Assembly: GCA_964389305.1 (NCBI GenBank)
Contig: CAYMEK010000011.1
Span: 1-64,000, forward strand
Source: CAYMEK01 sp964389305
GTDB lineage: Bacteria; Spirochaetota; Spirochaetia; SZUA-6; DRHE01
Direction: 5' to 3'
DNA length: 64,000 nucleotides
Shown here piece after piece: positions 1 through 9,512 of this stretch. The position numbers and the translations under genes are program-made. How positions within the stretch are numbered: position 1 is the stretch's first letter; each line of letters starts with the position of its first letter. Under the pieces are notes generated by a model that saw only the letters and a program-made list of their open reading frames with translations, made no database searches and had not been told where the DNA came from.

Positions 1-71
1 CCCCCGGACAGACTCGAACTGCCGACCTAGTGGTTAACAGCCACCCGCTCTACCAACTGAGCTACAGGGGA
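1..71 (-). tRNA. tRNA-Asn (GTT), 3' end cut by window edge
   Basis: Read on the minus strand, the sequence folds as a tRNA. The D-stem GCTC is followed by AGTTGGTAGA, the anticodon stem GTGG/CCAC encloses the loop CTGTTAA (anticodon GTT, Asn), and the T-arm carries the TTCGAGT loop. The acceptor 5' strand TCCCCTG pairs with CGGGGG plus one base lying just outside the window, so the last acceptor base and the discriminator are missing. Confidence 0.93.
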
Positions 72-109
72 ATGACGAAAATCAAGGTAATAAATAAACA
101 GGATCTGTG

Positions 110-697
110 TCAAGAGGGCGATCTGAAGCTGTCCTGCCGCACGGAAACCACAGGAGTGACGGGAAGCTCGGTGTAAAGGATGTTCCCGGCGTCTCTTCGC
201 AAGCGGGCGCCGAACTTCACCAGCAGTCCGATCATGGCCGTGTTGTCTTCGAGAAGAAAGCCCCGCAGGGTCTCGATCCCCCGTTCCTGAGCGGTCTTGA
301 TGAGAAGTCTCAGCAGCAGCGTGCCCACGCCGCGGCTCTGATAGTCATCGATCACGGTGATGGCAAACTCGGCGGCCCGCGGTTCTTTCTCCAGGCGCAC
401 GAAACGGCCGATGCCGATCCCTGGCCGTCCCGGCCGGCCGATGTCCTGGACGCCGATCGCCACGTGGTTCACCTGGTCCACTTCGATCAGCGCTTTGAGC
501 TGCCAGTCGGTCAATTTGCGGATCGGGGAGAGAAAGCGGAACCGTCTCGAGCTTATGGACAGCCGTCCGAATCCTTTCAACAGCTCTCCCCCGTCGCCGG
601 ACCGCAGAGGGCGAACCCTTACCCTGGTACCGTCCCGCAGCTGGGTTCTCAGGGGAAATGAGGAAGATACTGTGTCAACCGAACCGATCGCGCTCAT
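110..697 (-). CDS. GNAT-family N-acetyltransferase
   Basis: Product of about 195 residues with a GNAT acetyl-CoA fold. A beta-strand/turn region (GIGIGRFVRLE, then AEFAITVIDDYQSRGVGTLLL) contains the Q/R-x-x-G-x-G/A pyrophosphate-binding loop as QSRGVG. It resembles the acetyltransferase modules found alone or fused to acyl-CoA synthetases in protein-acetylation systems, but the acceptor cannot be read from sequence. An upstream in-frame start at 787 exists. I chose the ATG at 697 because the extra 30 residues look non-coding. It lies downstream of the DUF2784 and SIR2 genes on the same strand; pairing with a deacetylase is suggestive only. Confidence 0.8.
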   Translation of the reverse strand: MSAIGSVDTVSSSFPLRTQLRDGTRVRVRPLRSGDGGELLKGFGRLSISSRRFRFLSPIRKLTDWQLKALIEVDQVNHVAIGVQDIGRPGRPGIGIGRFVRLEKEPRAAEFAITVIDDYQSRGVGTLLLRLLIKTAQERGIETLRGFLLEDNTAMIGLLVKFGARLRRDAGNILYTELPVTPVVSVRQDSFRSPS

Positions 698-839
698 TTC
701 TTCGTTTCTCAAAAGACAAGGGCTTCGGCAAAAGGTTGCAGACGCTGCCTTCCATGCCAACAATAATGTAATAACAGGGTTCTCCATCGTCCACTTCTAT
801 ATTGTGAGCTTTCGGTTAATCCGGCAGCCGGCTGCGGGT

Positions 840-1274
840 CTACGTGCCTGACGAGCTTTCGGGCTGCTGCTCGGACCGCCCCTTTCGCCTGGGCGGCAGA
901 AAAACGAGGGAGGCGGCAACCAGGACGGCGAAAAGCACGTAGGTGAGGGTGAAAACCCAGGCCGGAAAATCGTAGAATATGATCCGATGCACCAGCCGGA
1001 CCATGAAGGGGATCTGCTGCTCGATTCGCTGACCCGCAAGCAGGCGGAGCCGGTATTCCCACGCGGTCAGCGGGCAGATAGCTCCTACCAGGGCTTCGAT
1101 TGCCACTACGACGACCGCAGCCAGGTGGAGGAGGCGGAAGGTGAGGTTCCTGATCCACCGCCAGCGCAGGATGCCGCCGAGCAAAACGGCGATCTCTCCC
1201 CCAACGGCGAACAGGATGTAGATCAGGTGGAAAAGAACGATCGCATCGGCGCTGCGGGCATATAGGCCGTTCAC
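840..1274 (-). CDS. DUF2784 family small integral membrane protein
   Basis: Protein of 144 residues with about four hydrophobic segments (residues about 10-35, 45-67, 105-125 and the C-terminal part). It matches the DUF2784 pattern: an N-terminal A-D-x-I-V-L-x-H-L-x-Y-x-L-F segment and the later ICPLTAWE motif. The function of the family is unknown. The start is GTG with an AGGA element just upstream. The gene begins 9 nt after the SIR2 stop, so the two are probably cotranscribed. The C-terminal tail is charged and serine-rich. Confidence 0.8.
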   Translation of the reverse strand: MNGLYARSADAIVLFHLIYILFAVGGEIAVLLGGILRWRWIRNLTFRLLHLAAVVVVAIEALVGAICPLTAWEYRLRLLAGQRIEQQIPFMVRLVHRIIFYDFPAWVFTLTYVLFAVLVAASLVFLPPRRKGRSEQQPESSSGT

Positions 1275-1283
1275 GATCCTGGC

Positions 1284-2051
1284 TTACCCGTCTAGCAGTC
1301 TCTCGATTTCAGGCAGGGCGGCGCCGGCGGCGAGGGGAATAAATATATCGGTGATGGAACGTGTGTAGCTGCTCGCGCTGGGATTTATCTCTACAATTCG
1401 CGCGCCCCTCGAGGCTGCCTGGTAGGGGAGAGAAGCGGCCGGGTATACCTCCCCGGTCGAGCCGATCACCATCAGGAGGTCGGTTTGTTCGATCGCCCGC
1501 AGGGATTCGTTCCAGGCTGACGCTGGAATATCCTCTCCGAAGAAAATGCAGCCGGGTTTTAGCAGCCCGCCGCAGCCGCAGGATGGAGGAAGACGGTCCA
1601 GGTAACACGGATCCGCCGGGACCGTTTTCCCGCAGGCCGTGCAGGTCAGGGTCTGCGAGCTGCCATGGAGCTCGATTACCCGCTTGGAGCCCGCTTGCTG
1701 GTGGAGGTTGTCGATGTTCTGGGTGATCAACGCCTTCAGCAGCCCTCGCTCTTCGAGCCGCGCCAGCACCCGGTGCGCCTGGTTGGGCTCGGCTGCAGCG
1801 AAAAAATCGTAGAATATTTCCTTGATCACCCGCCAGCACTCGAGGGGATGTCGGTGGAAGTAGGACAGCTCCAGGTACCTGGGATTGTAGCGGCTCCACA
1901 GTCCGTCCGGTCCGCGGAAGGGCGGTATTCCGCTTTCCGTCGATACACCTGCACCCGTAAAGACGGTGAGATAGTGCGCCTGCCTGACGGCGCTCGCCGC
2001 TTCCCTGATACTTCGAGTGCCTGCCTGTTCCATGTGGTGGCGAGATTCCAC
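1284..2051 (-). CDS. cobB: NAD-dependent protein deacylase, SIR2 family
   Basis: Sirtuin of up to 255 residues. The NAD-binding GAGVSTESGIPPFR motif lies near residue 33, QNIDNLHQQAG near 113, and the catalytic His in VIELHGS. The structural zinc site is formed by CTAC and a later CGCGG pair. The second NAD motif reads GSTGEVYPA where sirtuins usually have GTSLxVxPA, a mild deviation. The Tyr/Arg pair that marks desuccinylases appears incomplete (FYDFF), so acetyl rather than succinyl lysine is the likelier substrate; this is inference. GTG at 2051 and ATG at 2033 are both possible starts and neither has a strong Shine-Dalgarno. Confidence 0.9.
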   Translation of the reverse strand: MESRHHMEQAGTRSIREAASAVRQAHYLTVFTGAGVSTESGIPPFRGPDGLWSRYNPRYLELSYFHRHPLECWRVIKEIFYDFFAAAEPNQAHRVLARLEERGLLKALITQNIDNLHQQAGSKRVIELHGSSQTLTCTACGKTVPADPCYLDRLPPSCGCGGLLKPGCIFFGEDIPASAWNESLRAIEQTDLLMVIGSTGEVYPAASLPYQAASRGARIVEINPSASSYTRSITDIFIPLAAGAALPEIERLLDG

Positions 2052-2068
2052 GGGTTCTCTATCTTGGC

Positions 2069-2090
2069 TAGGGCCCCTATCTAGGGCCCC
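2069..2090. repeat. Direct/inverted GC repeat at kinase stop codon
   Basis: TAGGGCCCC occurs twice, 4 bases apart, and because GGGCCC is self-complementary the pair can form a 6-bp hairpin. It overlaps the stop codon of the sensor kinase gene and precedes the SIR2 gene. There is no U-run, so a terminator role is uncertain. Confidence 0.3.
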
Positions 2091-5077
2091 GCATCGAGGA
2101 TTTCACGGACTTTCTGCGACAAGGCGCCTGTTCCGAACGGTTTCTGGAGATAGTCGATCCCCGCTTCCAGGATTCCGTGATCCACGATTACATCGTCGGT
2201 ATAGCCCGACATGTACAGAACCCTTGCTTCAGGATACATTATCTGCATTTGCTCGGCCAGATCGCGGCCGCTCATCTCAGGCATGATGATATCGGTGATC
2301 AGCAGGTGAATGGGCCCCTCGTGGCGCCGGCACAATTCCAGCGCTTCTCGGGGACTGCGGCTTTCCAGCACCGAATAGCCATCCCGGGTCAGACCGAGCT
2401 CTATCAGCTCCCGTACCATGTCTTCGTCTTCCACCAGCAATATGGTCTCCGTGCCGCCGGTGCTCTTCCGTGCCGCCCTCGTTTGCTGCTCCGTTTCGAC
2501 GGGCGCATCCACGCGGGGCAGGTAGATCTTGAAGGTCGTTCCCAGATCCGGCTCGCTGTATACCCATATATTCCCGCCGCTTTGTTTGACGATCCCGTAG
2601 ACCGTGGAAAGCCCCAGGCCCGTGCCCTTGCCCATTTCCTTGGTTGTGAAGAACGGCTCGAAGATCTTGGTCTGGGTTTCTTTGTCCATACCGGTTCCGT
2701 TGTCGCTCACTGACAAGAGGATATGGGGACCGGGAGCAGCCGAAACATGATCCCGGGCGTACTGCTCGTCCAGCGCCACATTGCTGGTCTCGATTGTCAG
2801 TTGCCCTCCCCGGGGCATGGCGTCACGGGCGTTGACCGCCAGATTCATCAACACTTGCTCGATCTGGCTGGGGTCGACCTTTACTAAACCCAGGCGGGGA
2901 TCGAGTCTGGTGCTCAAGCGGATATCCTCTCCAATCAAACGTTTCAGTAGTTTCTGCATGTCTTGCACCTGTTTGTTGAGATCGAGCACTTTGGGTTGAA
3001 GCACCTGTTTGCGGCTGAAGGCCAGAAGCTGCCTTATCAGGGAGGCAGCCCGGTCCACCGCATTGACGATCTCCTGTACATGGGGCTGCAGCTCTTCGTC
3101 GTTTTCCAGCCGGTTGGACAGTAACTCCGAGTAGCCGAGTATGGCCGTGAGCACGTTATTGAAATCGTGGGCGATTCCTCCCGTAAGTCTGGCGATCGCC
3201 TCCATCTTCTGCGACTTCAAGAGCTGCTCTTCGAGTTTTTTCTGCTCGGTTATGTCCGTAATTACCCCTCTCAGCCCGACGATTTGGCCGTCTTGGTAGA
3301 CCGGCCTGCTGGAGCTGCGCACCCAGCGGGTTTCTCCGGTCTTGGTCAGTACCCGGTACTCCAGTGGTTCGAGGCTGCCGGACAACACTTTCTGGAGGCT
3401 TCTGTTCAGATCCGGCAGATCTTCACAGTATATGAAATCGACGAAACTGCGACCGATGATCTCCTGGGGGCTGTAGCCGCTCAAGGGCTCTATCACCGGA
3501 CTTATATAGGTGATGGTGTTCTCGCTGTCCAAGGCGAAGATGATGTCGTTGAGGTTCTCCACCAGATCCCGGTATTTCTCTTCCGACCTCTGCAGCGCTT
3601 CCTTGGCCTGACGGTGCTCGGTCTGCATTCTCAGGCTCTTGATGCCGCCTTCCAGACGCGCGGACAGCTCCAGCAGCAGCCGCACTTCCTCTGGATCGAA
3701 GGCATCCGGCTCTGAGGAATAGATATTCAGGGCGCCGAAAGGCTTGCCGTCGTCACACAGGGGGATGGCAATGGAGGAGGCATAGCCGTACTTCATCGTC
3801 TCTTCCCGCCAGGGAGCGAATGCCGGATCGGAGGGGATATTCCTGCAGATAGAGGGTGTTCCTGTCCGTATAGCCGTTCCTGTAGGCCCGCGACCTCGCT
3901 CGCTATCGGCCCAGGTGATGTCGAGTTTTTTTACGTACTCGCCGTCAAACCCCTTCCAGGCTACCGGGCGCACCGCCTTGCTGCGGTCACCCTCCTGGAC
4001 AAATCCGATCCAGGCCATTCGATATTCTCCGGAGTCCACGATAATCTGACAGATCTGTTCCAGATATTGGGATTCCGAATCCGGCCGGGGAAGGGTGGGG
4101 CGGCAGCAGCTCAGTATCCTGTAATCACGGTTCAATCTCTGCAGCCGCTGCTCGGTTTTTCGCCGGCGATCGACTTCTGCCAGCAGTTGACGGTTTCCGG
4201 CGGCCAGCTCAGCCGTCTTCGATCTGACCAGAGCTTTCAAAAGAAAGATAACCAGGATCGCTGCGGCGACAAGGGCTAACAGAGCGATCAGGACCCACAG
4301 CAGCCAGCGGGGGAATACCTCGATTCTCAGCTCGCCCAGCCAGCGATTCAGCGATTGGTAGTACAGGGATTTCTTGTCTTCCTTGAGAGCTTTCAAGTAC
4401 CTGTCTATGGTCTGCGTCAGCGATGGGTCTGCTCCCTTGGAAGCCGCAAATCGAAGCTCTACGGGACCGAATATGAAGGTGCTGGGCCGAAGGCCGGATT
4501 GACCTTCGTACTGCTGGCCGAAGAAACGGCTGACTATTCCGGCGTCCGCTTCCTGCCGTTCCACGGCCTGGAGCACCTGCTGGTAGGAGCCAACTTCGGC
4601 GAACGTGCATCGGATCTGGAAGTTCTCAGCGAGTTGCCGTAGCTTCTCATTGTAGATGCCGCCGGCCATGACCGCGACGGTTTTTTCCTCCAGGGCCTGT
4701 ACGGTCTCAAGCTGCAGGTCCTTTCGCGTGTGAGCGACGCCCCAGTCGACCAGTATCGCCTCGCTGCCGAAGCTGAAGCGCTCCGCCCGATCTGTCGAGT
4801 AGGCGATGTCGATGAGAAGGTCGAGTTCGCCGCGCTCCAGCTCCTGCAGGCACTTCTGCCAGCTACAGGGCATATAGCGCAGGGTCCAGTTCTCCCTGCC
4901 GGCGACGTAGTTGAGTATGTCCACCGAGATACCCTTCGCCAGCCCTTCGTTGTCCATGAAGGCCATCGGCTTATTCTGGGGAACACCAACCCGAACAACG
5001 CTCTCGGAGACTGCGGGGACGGTGAGAAGAATTCCGCATGATAGAGATAACAGGAAAAAGAGCGGCAGTTTCCGCAT
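2081..5077 (-). CDS. Hybrid sensor histidine kinase with periplasmic SBP_bac_3, GAF, PAS and receiver domains
   Basis: Product of 998 residues. It has a Sec signal (residues 1-24), a family-3 solute-binding domain (about 27-250, starting VVRVGVPQNKPMAFMD), a transmembrane helix (about 258-284), a coiled linker, a GAF-like domain (about 330-490) and a PAS domain (about 500-615). These are followed by HisKA with the phospho-acceptor His in GGIAHDFNNVL, an HATPase domain (NLAVNARDAM, then GTGLGLSTVYG) and a C-terminal receiver with its Asp in LLITDIIMPE. The layout suggests an amino-acid-like ligand bound in the periplasm, with phosphate passed to the attached receiver. No DNA-binding output is present here. 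It is divergent from the mscS-family gene, with 57 bases between them. Confidence 0.92.
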   Translation of the reverse strand: MRKLPLFFLLSLSCGILLTVPAVSESVVRVGVPQNKPMAFMDNEGLAKGISVDILNYVAGRENWTLRYMPCSWQKCLQELERGELDLLIDIAYSTDRAERFSFGSEAILVDWGVAHTRKDLQLETVQALEEKTVAVMAGGIYNEKLRQLAENFQIRCTFAEVGSYQQVLQAVERQEADAGIVSRFFGQQYEGQSGLRPSTFIFGPVELRFAASKGADPSLTQTIDRYLKALKEDKKSLYYQSLNRWLGELRIEVFPRWLLWVLIALLALVAAAILVIFLLKALVRSKTAELAAGNRQLLAEVDRRRKTEQRLQRLNRDYRILSCCRPTLPRPDSESQYLEQICQIIVDSGEYRMAWIGFVQEGDRSKAVRPVAWKGFDGEYVKKLDITWADSERGRGPTGTAIRTGTPSICRNIPSDPAFAPWREETMKYGYASSIAIPLCDDGKPFGALNIYSSEPDAFDPEEVRLLLELSARLEGGIKSLRMQTEHRQAKEALQRSEEKYRDLVENLNDIIFALDSENTITYISPVIEPLSGYSPQEIIGRSFVDFIYCEDLPDLNRSLQKVLSGSLEPLEYRVLTKTGETRWVRSSSRPVYQDGQIVGLRGVITDITEQKKLEEQLLKSQKMEAIARLTGGIAHDFNNVLTAILGYSELLSNRLENDEELQPHVQEIVNAVDRAASLIRQLLAFSRKQVLQPKVLDLNKQVQDMQKLLKRLIGEDIRLSTRLDPRLGLVKVDPSQIEQVLMNLAVNARDAMPRGGQLTIETSNVALDEQYARDHVSAAPGPHILLSVSDNGTGMDKETQTKIFEPFFTTKEMGKGTGLGLSTVYGIVKQSGGNIWVYSEPDLGTTFKIYLPRVDAPVETEQQTRAARKSTGGTETILLVEDEDMVRELIELGLTRDGYSVLESRSPREALELCRRHEGPIHLLITDIIMPEMSGRDLAEQMQIMYPEARVLYMSGYTDDVIVDHGILEAGIDYLQKPFGTGALSQKVREILDAGP

Positions 5078-5102
5078 GGACGATTAGCCTTGCCGTACTA
5101 AC

Positions 5103-5116
5103 TCCATTTTAATGGA
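5103..5116. promoter_or_regulatory. Palindrome in divergent kinase/mscS spacer
   Basis: TCCATT-TT-AATGGA is a perfect 6+6 inverted repeat in the 57-bp region between two divergent starts. It could be an operator. No cognate regulator is identified. Confidence 0.3.
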
Positions 5117-5134
5117 TGGAAGAGCAAAGATAAA

Positions 5135-6349
5135 GTGGATTTGAAACCCTTAATCGGGGTTCCGGGAGATGCCGAAAAGAATACTGTGATCCAGGCAATC
5201 CGCTCCTTCCTTCTCTCGCCCCTCGAGATCGGAAGTCTCTCGTTTTCCTTTTCACCCCTCGAAGCGCTGCTGAGATTCGTGCTTCCGATCGTTCTGCTCT
5301 TCGTCGCCGCCAGGCTGCTGCTGATGCTGATAAGGCGCCTGATCCTCAAGCGTCTCAAGCTGTCCGAGGAAAGCAGGCAGAACATCTACCGGTACAGCCG
5401 GCTGGTGTTGAGGATCGTTGTTTTTGTAGTGTTGCTTTTCATCCTCTTGAGCTTCTTCGGTGCCGAGGTCTGGAGGTTCCTGGGCAGTATGTGGCAAATC
5501 CTGTCCACTCCGTTCGCCACGGCAGGCTCTTCGCGGATATCGGTCATAACCATCATTCTAGCCATTCCGATTATTTACCTGGCTTCGTGGCTAAGCCGGA
5601 TCACCAGGCGCTTCATCGACGCCGCTCTTCTTCAGCAGCTTACCATCAGTCCGGCTTCCCGTTTTACCATATCCAGCCTGGTCCGCTACGGGGTGCTGGT
5701 TCTGGCGATTTTGATCGGGCTTTCCATTGTCGGGATCAACCTCTCCTCTCTGGCTGTTGTCTTCGGTGCTTTGGGCATTGGAATCGGTTTTGGTCTCCAG
5801 AATGTGGTGGCCAACTACGTGGCCGGACTGGTCATCTTTCTCGAGCGACCCCTGAAGGAAGGTGACCGCATCCTGGTCAATGGACTGGAGGGGGATGTGG
5901 TGCAAATCAAGCTGCGCTCCACGGTGATCAACACTCTGACCAACGAGACGATCATCGTGCCCAACAGCCAGCTGGTCGGCAACAGCGTCCACAACTACTC
6001 GTACAACGACAAGCGGATCGTCATCGTGAACAATGTACAGGTTTCCTACGGCACCGATCTGGACCAGGCCGTTCGCGTGCTGCTGGATGTGGCGGGAAAA
6101 AATCCCTACGCCCTCAAGAAGCCCGCTCCGGGAGTGCGCATCGTGGCCTTCCAGGATTCCGGTATCCAGCTGGCTCTATGGACATCCATCGCCAACGCCA
6201 CGGACAAGCTTGCCGCTCTGTCCTGGACCAACCTGGAGATCTGGCGCGCCTTCAAGGCCGCCGCCATAGCCATTCCCTTTCCCCAGGTGGATCTGCACGT
6301 CAAGGAGCCGGTGGCTCACCGGGCTCTGGCTGCGGGAAACGACGGATAA
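5135..6349 (+). CDS. MscS-family mechanosensitive ion channel
   Basis: Membrane protein of 404 residues. Hydrophobic helices lie near residues 45-70, 85-112, 133-155 and 183-205. They are followed by the glycine/alanine-rich pore helix of the MscS family (VVFGALGIGIGFGLQNVVAN) and the FLERPLKEGDRI turn into the cytoplasmic beta domain. The length fits a five-TM MscS variant rather than the 286-residue E. coli MscS. It would release solutes on hypo-osmotic shock. The start is GTG. It is convergent with the HtrA gene, with a 20-bp gap. Confidence 0.92.
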   Translation: MDLKPLIGVPGDAEKNTVIQAIRSFLLSPLEIGSLSFSFSPLEALLRFVLPIVLLFVAARLLLMLIRRLILKRLKLSEESRQNIYRYSRLVLRIVVFVVLLFILLSFFGAEVWRFLGSMWQILSTPFATAGSSRISVITIILAIPIIYLASWLSRITRRFIDAALLQQLTISPASRFTISSLVRYGVLVLAILIGLSIVGINLSSLAVVFGALGIGIGFGLQNVVANYVAGLVIFLERPLKEGDRILVNGLEGDVVQIKLRSTVINTLTNETIIVPNSQLVGNSVHNYSYNDKRIVIVNNVQVSYGTDLDQAVRVLLDVAGKNPYALKKPAPGVRIVAFQDSGIQLALWTSIANATDKLAALSWTNLEIWRAFKAAAIAIPFPQVDLHVKEPVAHRALAAGNDG

Positions 6350-6369
6350 AGGATTGAGGATCTCTACCT

Positions 6370-7866
6370 CTACTTCGCCAGCTTTACGGTAACCTCGTTC
6401 TGCTGGCGGTAGACCCTGATCTCGATCTCTCGGCCGCCTGCGCCGTTCAGAGCCTGATAGAAATCGTAGGTGTTACGGATTGTCCGATCCGCCATACGTT
6501 GAATCACGTCTCCCTGGCGCAGTCCGGCCTCGGCCGCCGGAGAGCCTTCCTGGACTACGGTGACGAGCACCCCCTGCAGGTCTTCGGGAATGGTTAGCTG
6601 TTTGCGAAGATCCTCCGTAATGGAGGCGATGTACAGCCCCGGCCAGAGATTCTGGCTCTGGGCTGCGATCTCTTTGTCCTCTTCCCTGATCGCCAGCCTG
6701 ATATCGAAGCTCTCTACCTTGCCGCTGCGGATTACCTTGACTTCGTAGCGGTTGCCCGGAGGGAGATTGCCGACCACCTTGGTTAGCTGGTCGGTATTCC
6801 GCACATCCCGGTCGGCGATGCCGATGATGTAGTCGCCCGGTTGGATGCCGGCTCTGTAGGCCGGCGAGCCCTTGAACACGTTGACCACGAAAGAACCGGT
6901 GGCATCGCCCAGCTTGAAGTCCTCCCGGATTTCGGGGAATCTCTGGGTGTCCACGTCAACGATCTGCACCCCCAGCCAGCCGTACTCTACGTGGCCCTTG
7001 GCCAGTATCTCGTCGACGGTTCTCTTGGCCGTATTGATCGGAACGGCGAAGCCCAGTCCGGCGTTCGAACCCGTGCGGGAGGCGATCCAGGTGTTGATCC
7101 CGATCACCTCTCCCCGCAGATTGATCAGGGCGCCGCCGGAGTTACCCGGATTAATGGCGGCATCGGTCTGGATGTAGTCGGTCAGGCTGGCAACGCCGCT
7201 GCCGCTGTCGGCCTGTCTGCCCACGGCGCTGATAATCCCCATGGTGATGGTCGATTCGAAGCCGAAGGGATTTCCCACGGCCAGGACCAGATCGCCGACC
7301 TGAAGGCTGTCCGAATCTCCCAAAACCGCCATGGGTATCTCCTCACGGGTCTCGAACACCAGCACCGCCAGGTCTCTGCGGGGATCCGCCCCCACCAGTC
7401 TGCCCTTGAACTCCCGGCCGTCATGAAGGCTTATGCTGATCTCTGCGGCTTCCCCGGCGACGTGGTTGTTCGTTAGTACATATACGCTGTTGCCCACCTT
7501 GTGTACGATCACTCCCGACCCCAACCCGGGCTGGCGGAACTCCCTCTCCTCCGGCTCGCTTTCCCCGGGGGACGGTCCGAAGAAGAAGTCCCACGGCGAC
7601 TGCATACGGGGAATCCTCTGGGTGATAACCTCGACGGTGTTGATCTCCACTACCACAGGCAGAACGGCCCTGGCCACCTCGCGAAAAGAGTACTGGATCT
7701 GCTCGAGGGACGGAGAGATGGGCTCTGAGCTTACCGGCCGGCTGCTCAGCGGCTCTGCCGGGGTTGATTCCCGCTGCCCGATGCCGTGCGCCTCCGAGCA
7801 GGCTGTGAGAAACAGCGCCACTAATATGAGCGCGAACGTCACTGCCAGCGAGTGCCTTTTCACCAT
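6370..7866 (-). CDS. degP: HtrA/DegP-type periplasmic serine protease, lipoprotein
   Basis: Product of 498 residues from the ATG at 7866, which has a clean GAGGAGG Shine-Dalgarno; an upstream in-frame start at 7896 is less likely. An N-terminal signal ends in an LTAC lipobox, so the enzyme is predicted to be membrane-anchored. The trypsin-like triad is visible: His in LTNNHVAG, Asp in RRDLAVLV, Ser in NPGNSGGAL. Two PDZ domains follow (about residues 280-380 and 400-498). The role is degradation or chaperoning of misfolded envelope proteins. Lipidation of an HtrA is less common than a soluble form but is seen in some bacteria. Confidence 0.94.
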   Translation of the reverse strand: MVKRHSLAVTFALILVALFLTACSEAHGIGQRESTPAEPLSSRPVSSEPISPSLEQIQYSFREVARAVLPVVVEINTVEVITQRIPRMQSPWDFFFGPSPGESEPEEREFRQPGLGSGVIVHKVGNSVYVLTNNHVAGEAAEISISLHDGREFKGRLVGADPRRDLAVLVFETREEIPMAVLGDSDSLQVGDLVLAVGNPFGFESTITMGIISAVGRQADSGSGVASLTDYIQTDAAINPGNSGGALINLRGEVIGINTWIASRTGSNAGLGFAVPINTAKRTVDEILAKGHVEYGWLGVQIVDVDTQRFPEIREDFKLGDATGSFVVNVFKGSPAYRAGIQPGDYIIGIADRDVRNTDQLTKVVGNLPPGNRYEVKVIRSGKVESFDIRLAIREEDKEIAAQSQNLWPGLYIASITEDLRKQLTIPEDLQGVLVTVVQEGSPAAEAGLRQGDVIQRMADRTIRNTYDFYQALNGAGGREIEIRVYRQQNEVTVKLAK

Positions 7867-8029
7867 GATATCCTCCTCTATCATCAACCACTTCATTTCA
7901 GATTGCTTCCGACTCCGTATCCGATCACGGCCGTCCAGCCAGCGGCGCTGCTGGAATATCTACCGTCTCCGGATACGGTTTACGACTCGGATCTCCAGTC
8001 ACACGGTTATGCCGCCTATAAAATAGTAA

Positions 8030-8049
8030 TTTGCCGCCGGATCGGCAAA
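8030..8049 (-). terminator. Possible terminator hairpin after glgC
   Basis: TTTGCCG/CGGCAAA form a perfect 7-bp stem around a 6-base loop, about 90 bases past the glgC stop. On the minus strand it is followed by the T-rich stretch TTACTATTTTAT. The rest of the 273-bp spacer to the HtrA gene shows no clear feature. Confidence 0.45.
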
Positions 8050-8139
8050 CAATTTCGCCCGAGCCCCCGGTCACGCCAATTATCCGCGCTGAGCTGTCAA
8101 ACTCCGTGGCAGCCGGGCTGTCCTGTGTCGGGTGATTCC

Positions 8140-9420
8140 TTAAATGACCGTACCGGATGGAAGCATCGCGTTTTTGGGAATCACGATGATACCGTCGCGA
8201 ATGTGGTAGCTCTCGTAATCTCCGTCCTTGCGCTCCAGATTGTCGACGCCTATGCGGCACGCCTCGCCGATTCTGGCGTTCTTGTCGATGATCGCCCGGC
8301 GTATAAGGGTCCCTTTGCCGATACCGATATCGGGGATCCCCTCCTGCCGGTTGCGCTTCTTCTCTTCCACCGTTTCGTACCAGTCGGCCCCCATACAAAC
8401 CACCCCGTCCAGGCTGGCCCCGGATTCGATGACGGTGCGGATGCCGATGATCGATCTCGTGATATTGGCGTTGGTGATGATACAGCCGTCGGCGGTTAAA
8501 CACTGGGTGATGAGGCAGGAGTTGATCTTCGAGGCCGGCAGGTCACGCCTGTGGGTGTATATAGGCTGGCTCTCTCTGTAGAAGTCGAAGTCCGGGGTGA
8601 TTGCAGTCAGGTTGATATTGGTCTCGTAGAAGGAGCTGATCGTACCTATGTCTTCCCAGAAACCCGTGAAGATGTAGGACTGGACTTTGAAGGACTCGAT
8701 ACTCTTCGGGATGACCTCTTTGCCGAAATCGGTATATTCATTGTCCAGGGCTTTTTTCAGGATATCCCGGTTGAACAGGTAGATGCCCATGGAGGCCAGG
8801 TACTCCCGCTCCGGGCTGATGCCGGACAGACCGCTGCGCAGCGAGTCGGGGATCTTCAGCTCCGAGACATCCTGTCCGGGCTGCGGTTTCTCCACGAAGC
8901 GCACGATCCGTCCCCTGGCGTCTACCTGGAGGATGCCGAAGTGCCGCAGTTTCTGCGCGCTGACCGGAGTAACAGCCACGCTGATCTGGGCTCTGCTCTT
9001 CACGTGCCTGCGGTAGAAGTCCTGCAGGTCCATGCGGTAGAGCTGATCCCCTGAGAGGATCAGGTAGTAATCCGGGTTCTGGGTGCGGAAGTGGATGAAG
9101 TTCTTGCGCACCGCGTCAGCGGTGCCCATGTACCAGCTCGAGTGCTCGTAGGTCTGCTCGGCGGCCAGGATCTCGATAAACCCTTGCGAGAAGGAATCGA
9201 AGATGTAGGTATTGGCGATGTGGTTGTGCAGGGAAGCGGAGTTGAACTGGGTCAGGATGTAGACCTGCTTGAATCCCGAGTGGATGCAGCTCGAGATGGG
9301 AATGTCAACCAGCCTGTACTTGCCGCCGAATGGGACGGCGGGCTTGGCCCGCTCCTTGGTCAGGGGGAACAACCGTTCCCCGCGTCCTCCGCCCAACACG
9401 ATGCACAGGATCTTCGACAT
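8140..9420 (-). CDS. glgC: Glucose-1-phosphate adenylyltransferase
   Basis: Enzyme of 426 residues, the usual length, that makes ADP-glucose from glucose-1-phosphate and ATP for glycogen synthesis. The N-terminus has the nucleotidyltransferase signature GGGRGERLFPLTKERAKPAV and the following FGGKYRLVDIPISSCIHSG. LSGDQLYRMD carries the catalytic Asp. The C-terminal third is a left-handed beta-helix typical of GlgC. It is a single-gene unit here with its own promoter, divergent from mrfA. No other glg gene is in the window. Confidence 0.95.
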   Translation of the reverse strand: MSKILCIVLGGGRGERLFPLTKERAKPAVPFGGKYRLVDIPISSCIHSGFKQVYILTQFNSASLHNHIANTYIFDSFSQGFIEILAAEQTYEHSSWYMGTADAVRKNFIHFRTQNPDYYLILSGDQLYRMDLQDFYRRHVKSRAQISVAVTPVSAQKLRHFGILQVDARGRIVRFVEKPQPGQDVSELKIPDSLRSGLSGISPEREYLASMGIYLFNRDILKKALDNEYTDFGKEVIPKSIESFKVQSYIFTGFWEDIGTISSFYETNINLTAITPDFDFYRESQPIYTHRRDLPASKINSCLITQCLTADGCIITNANITRSIIGIRTVIESGASLDGVVCMGADWYETVEEKKRNRQEGIPDIGIGKGTLIRRAIIDKNARIGEACRIGVDNLERKDGDYESYHIRDGIIVIPKNAMLPSGTVI

Positions 9421-9444
9421 TTTTCTACCACCGCTTACAACTTT

Positions 9445-9474
9445 ATACTACTCGCTGGCTGAAACAACCGTCAA
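9445..9474 (-). promoter_or_regulatory. Sigma-70-like promoter for glgC
   Basis: On the minus strand, TTGACG, an 18-base spacer and TAGTAT, ending about 25 bases before the glgC ATG. Confidence 0.6.
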
Positions 9475-9512
9475 GAATGTGGTAGTATGAATCTTTGGCT
9501 TGAGGAGGGGAA

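Noticed and set aside
7867..8140. A coding gene in the 273-bp spacer between the HtrA gene and glgC
   Set aside because: Frames through it are continuations of antisense frames from the neighbours; no start signal or protein-like product.
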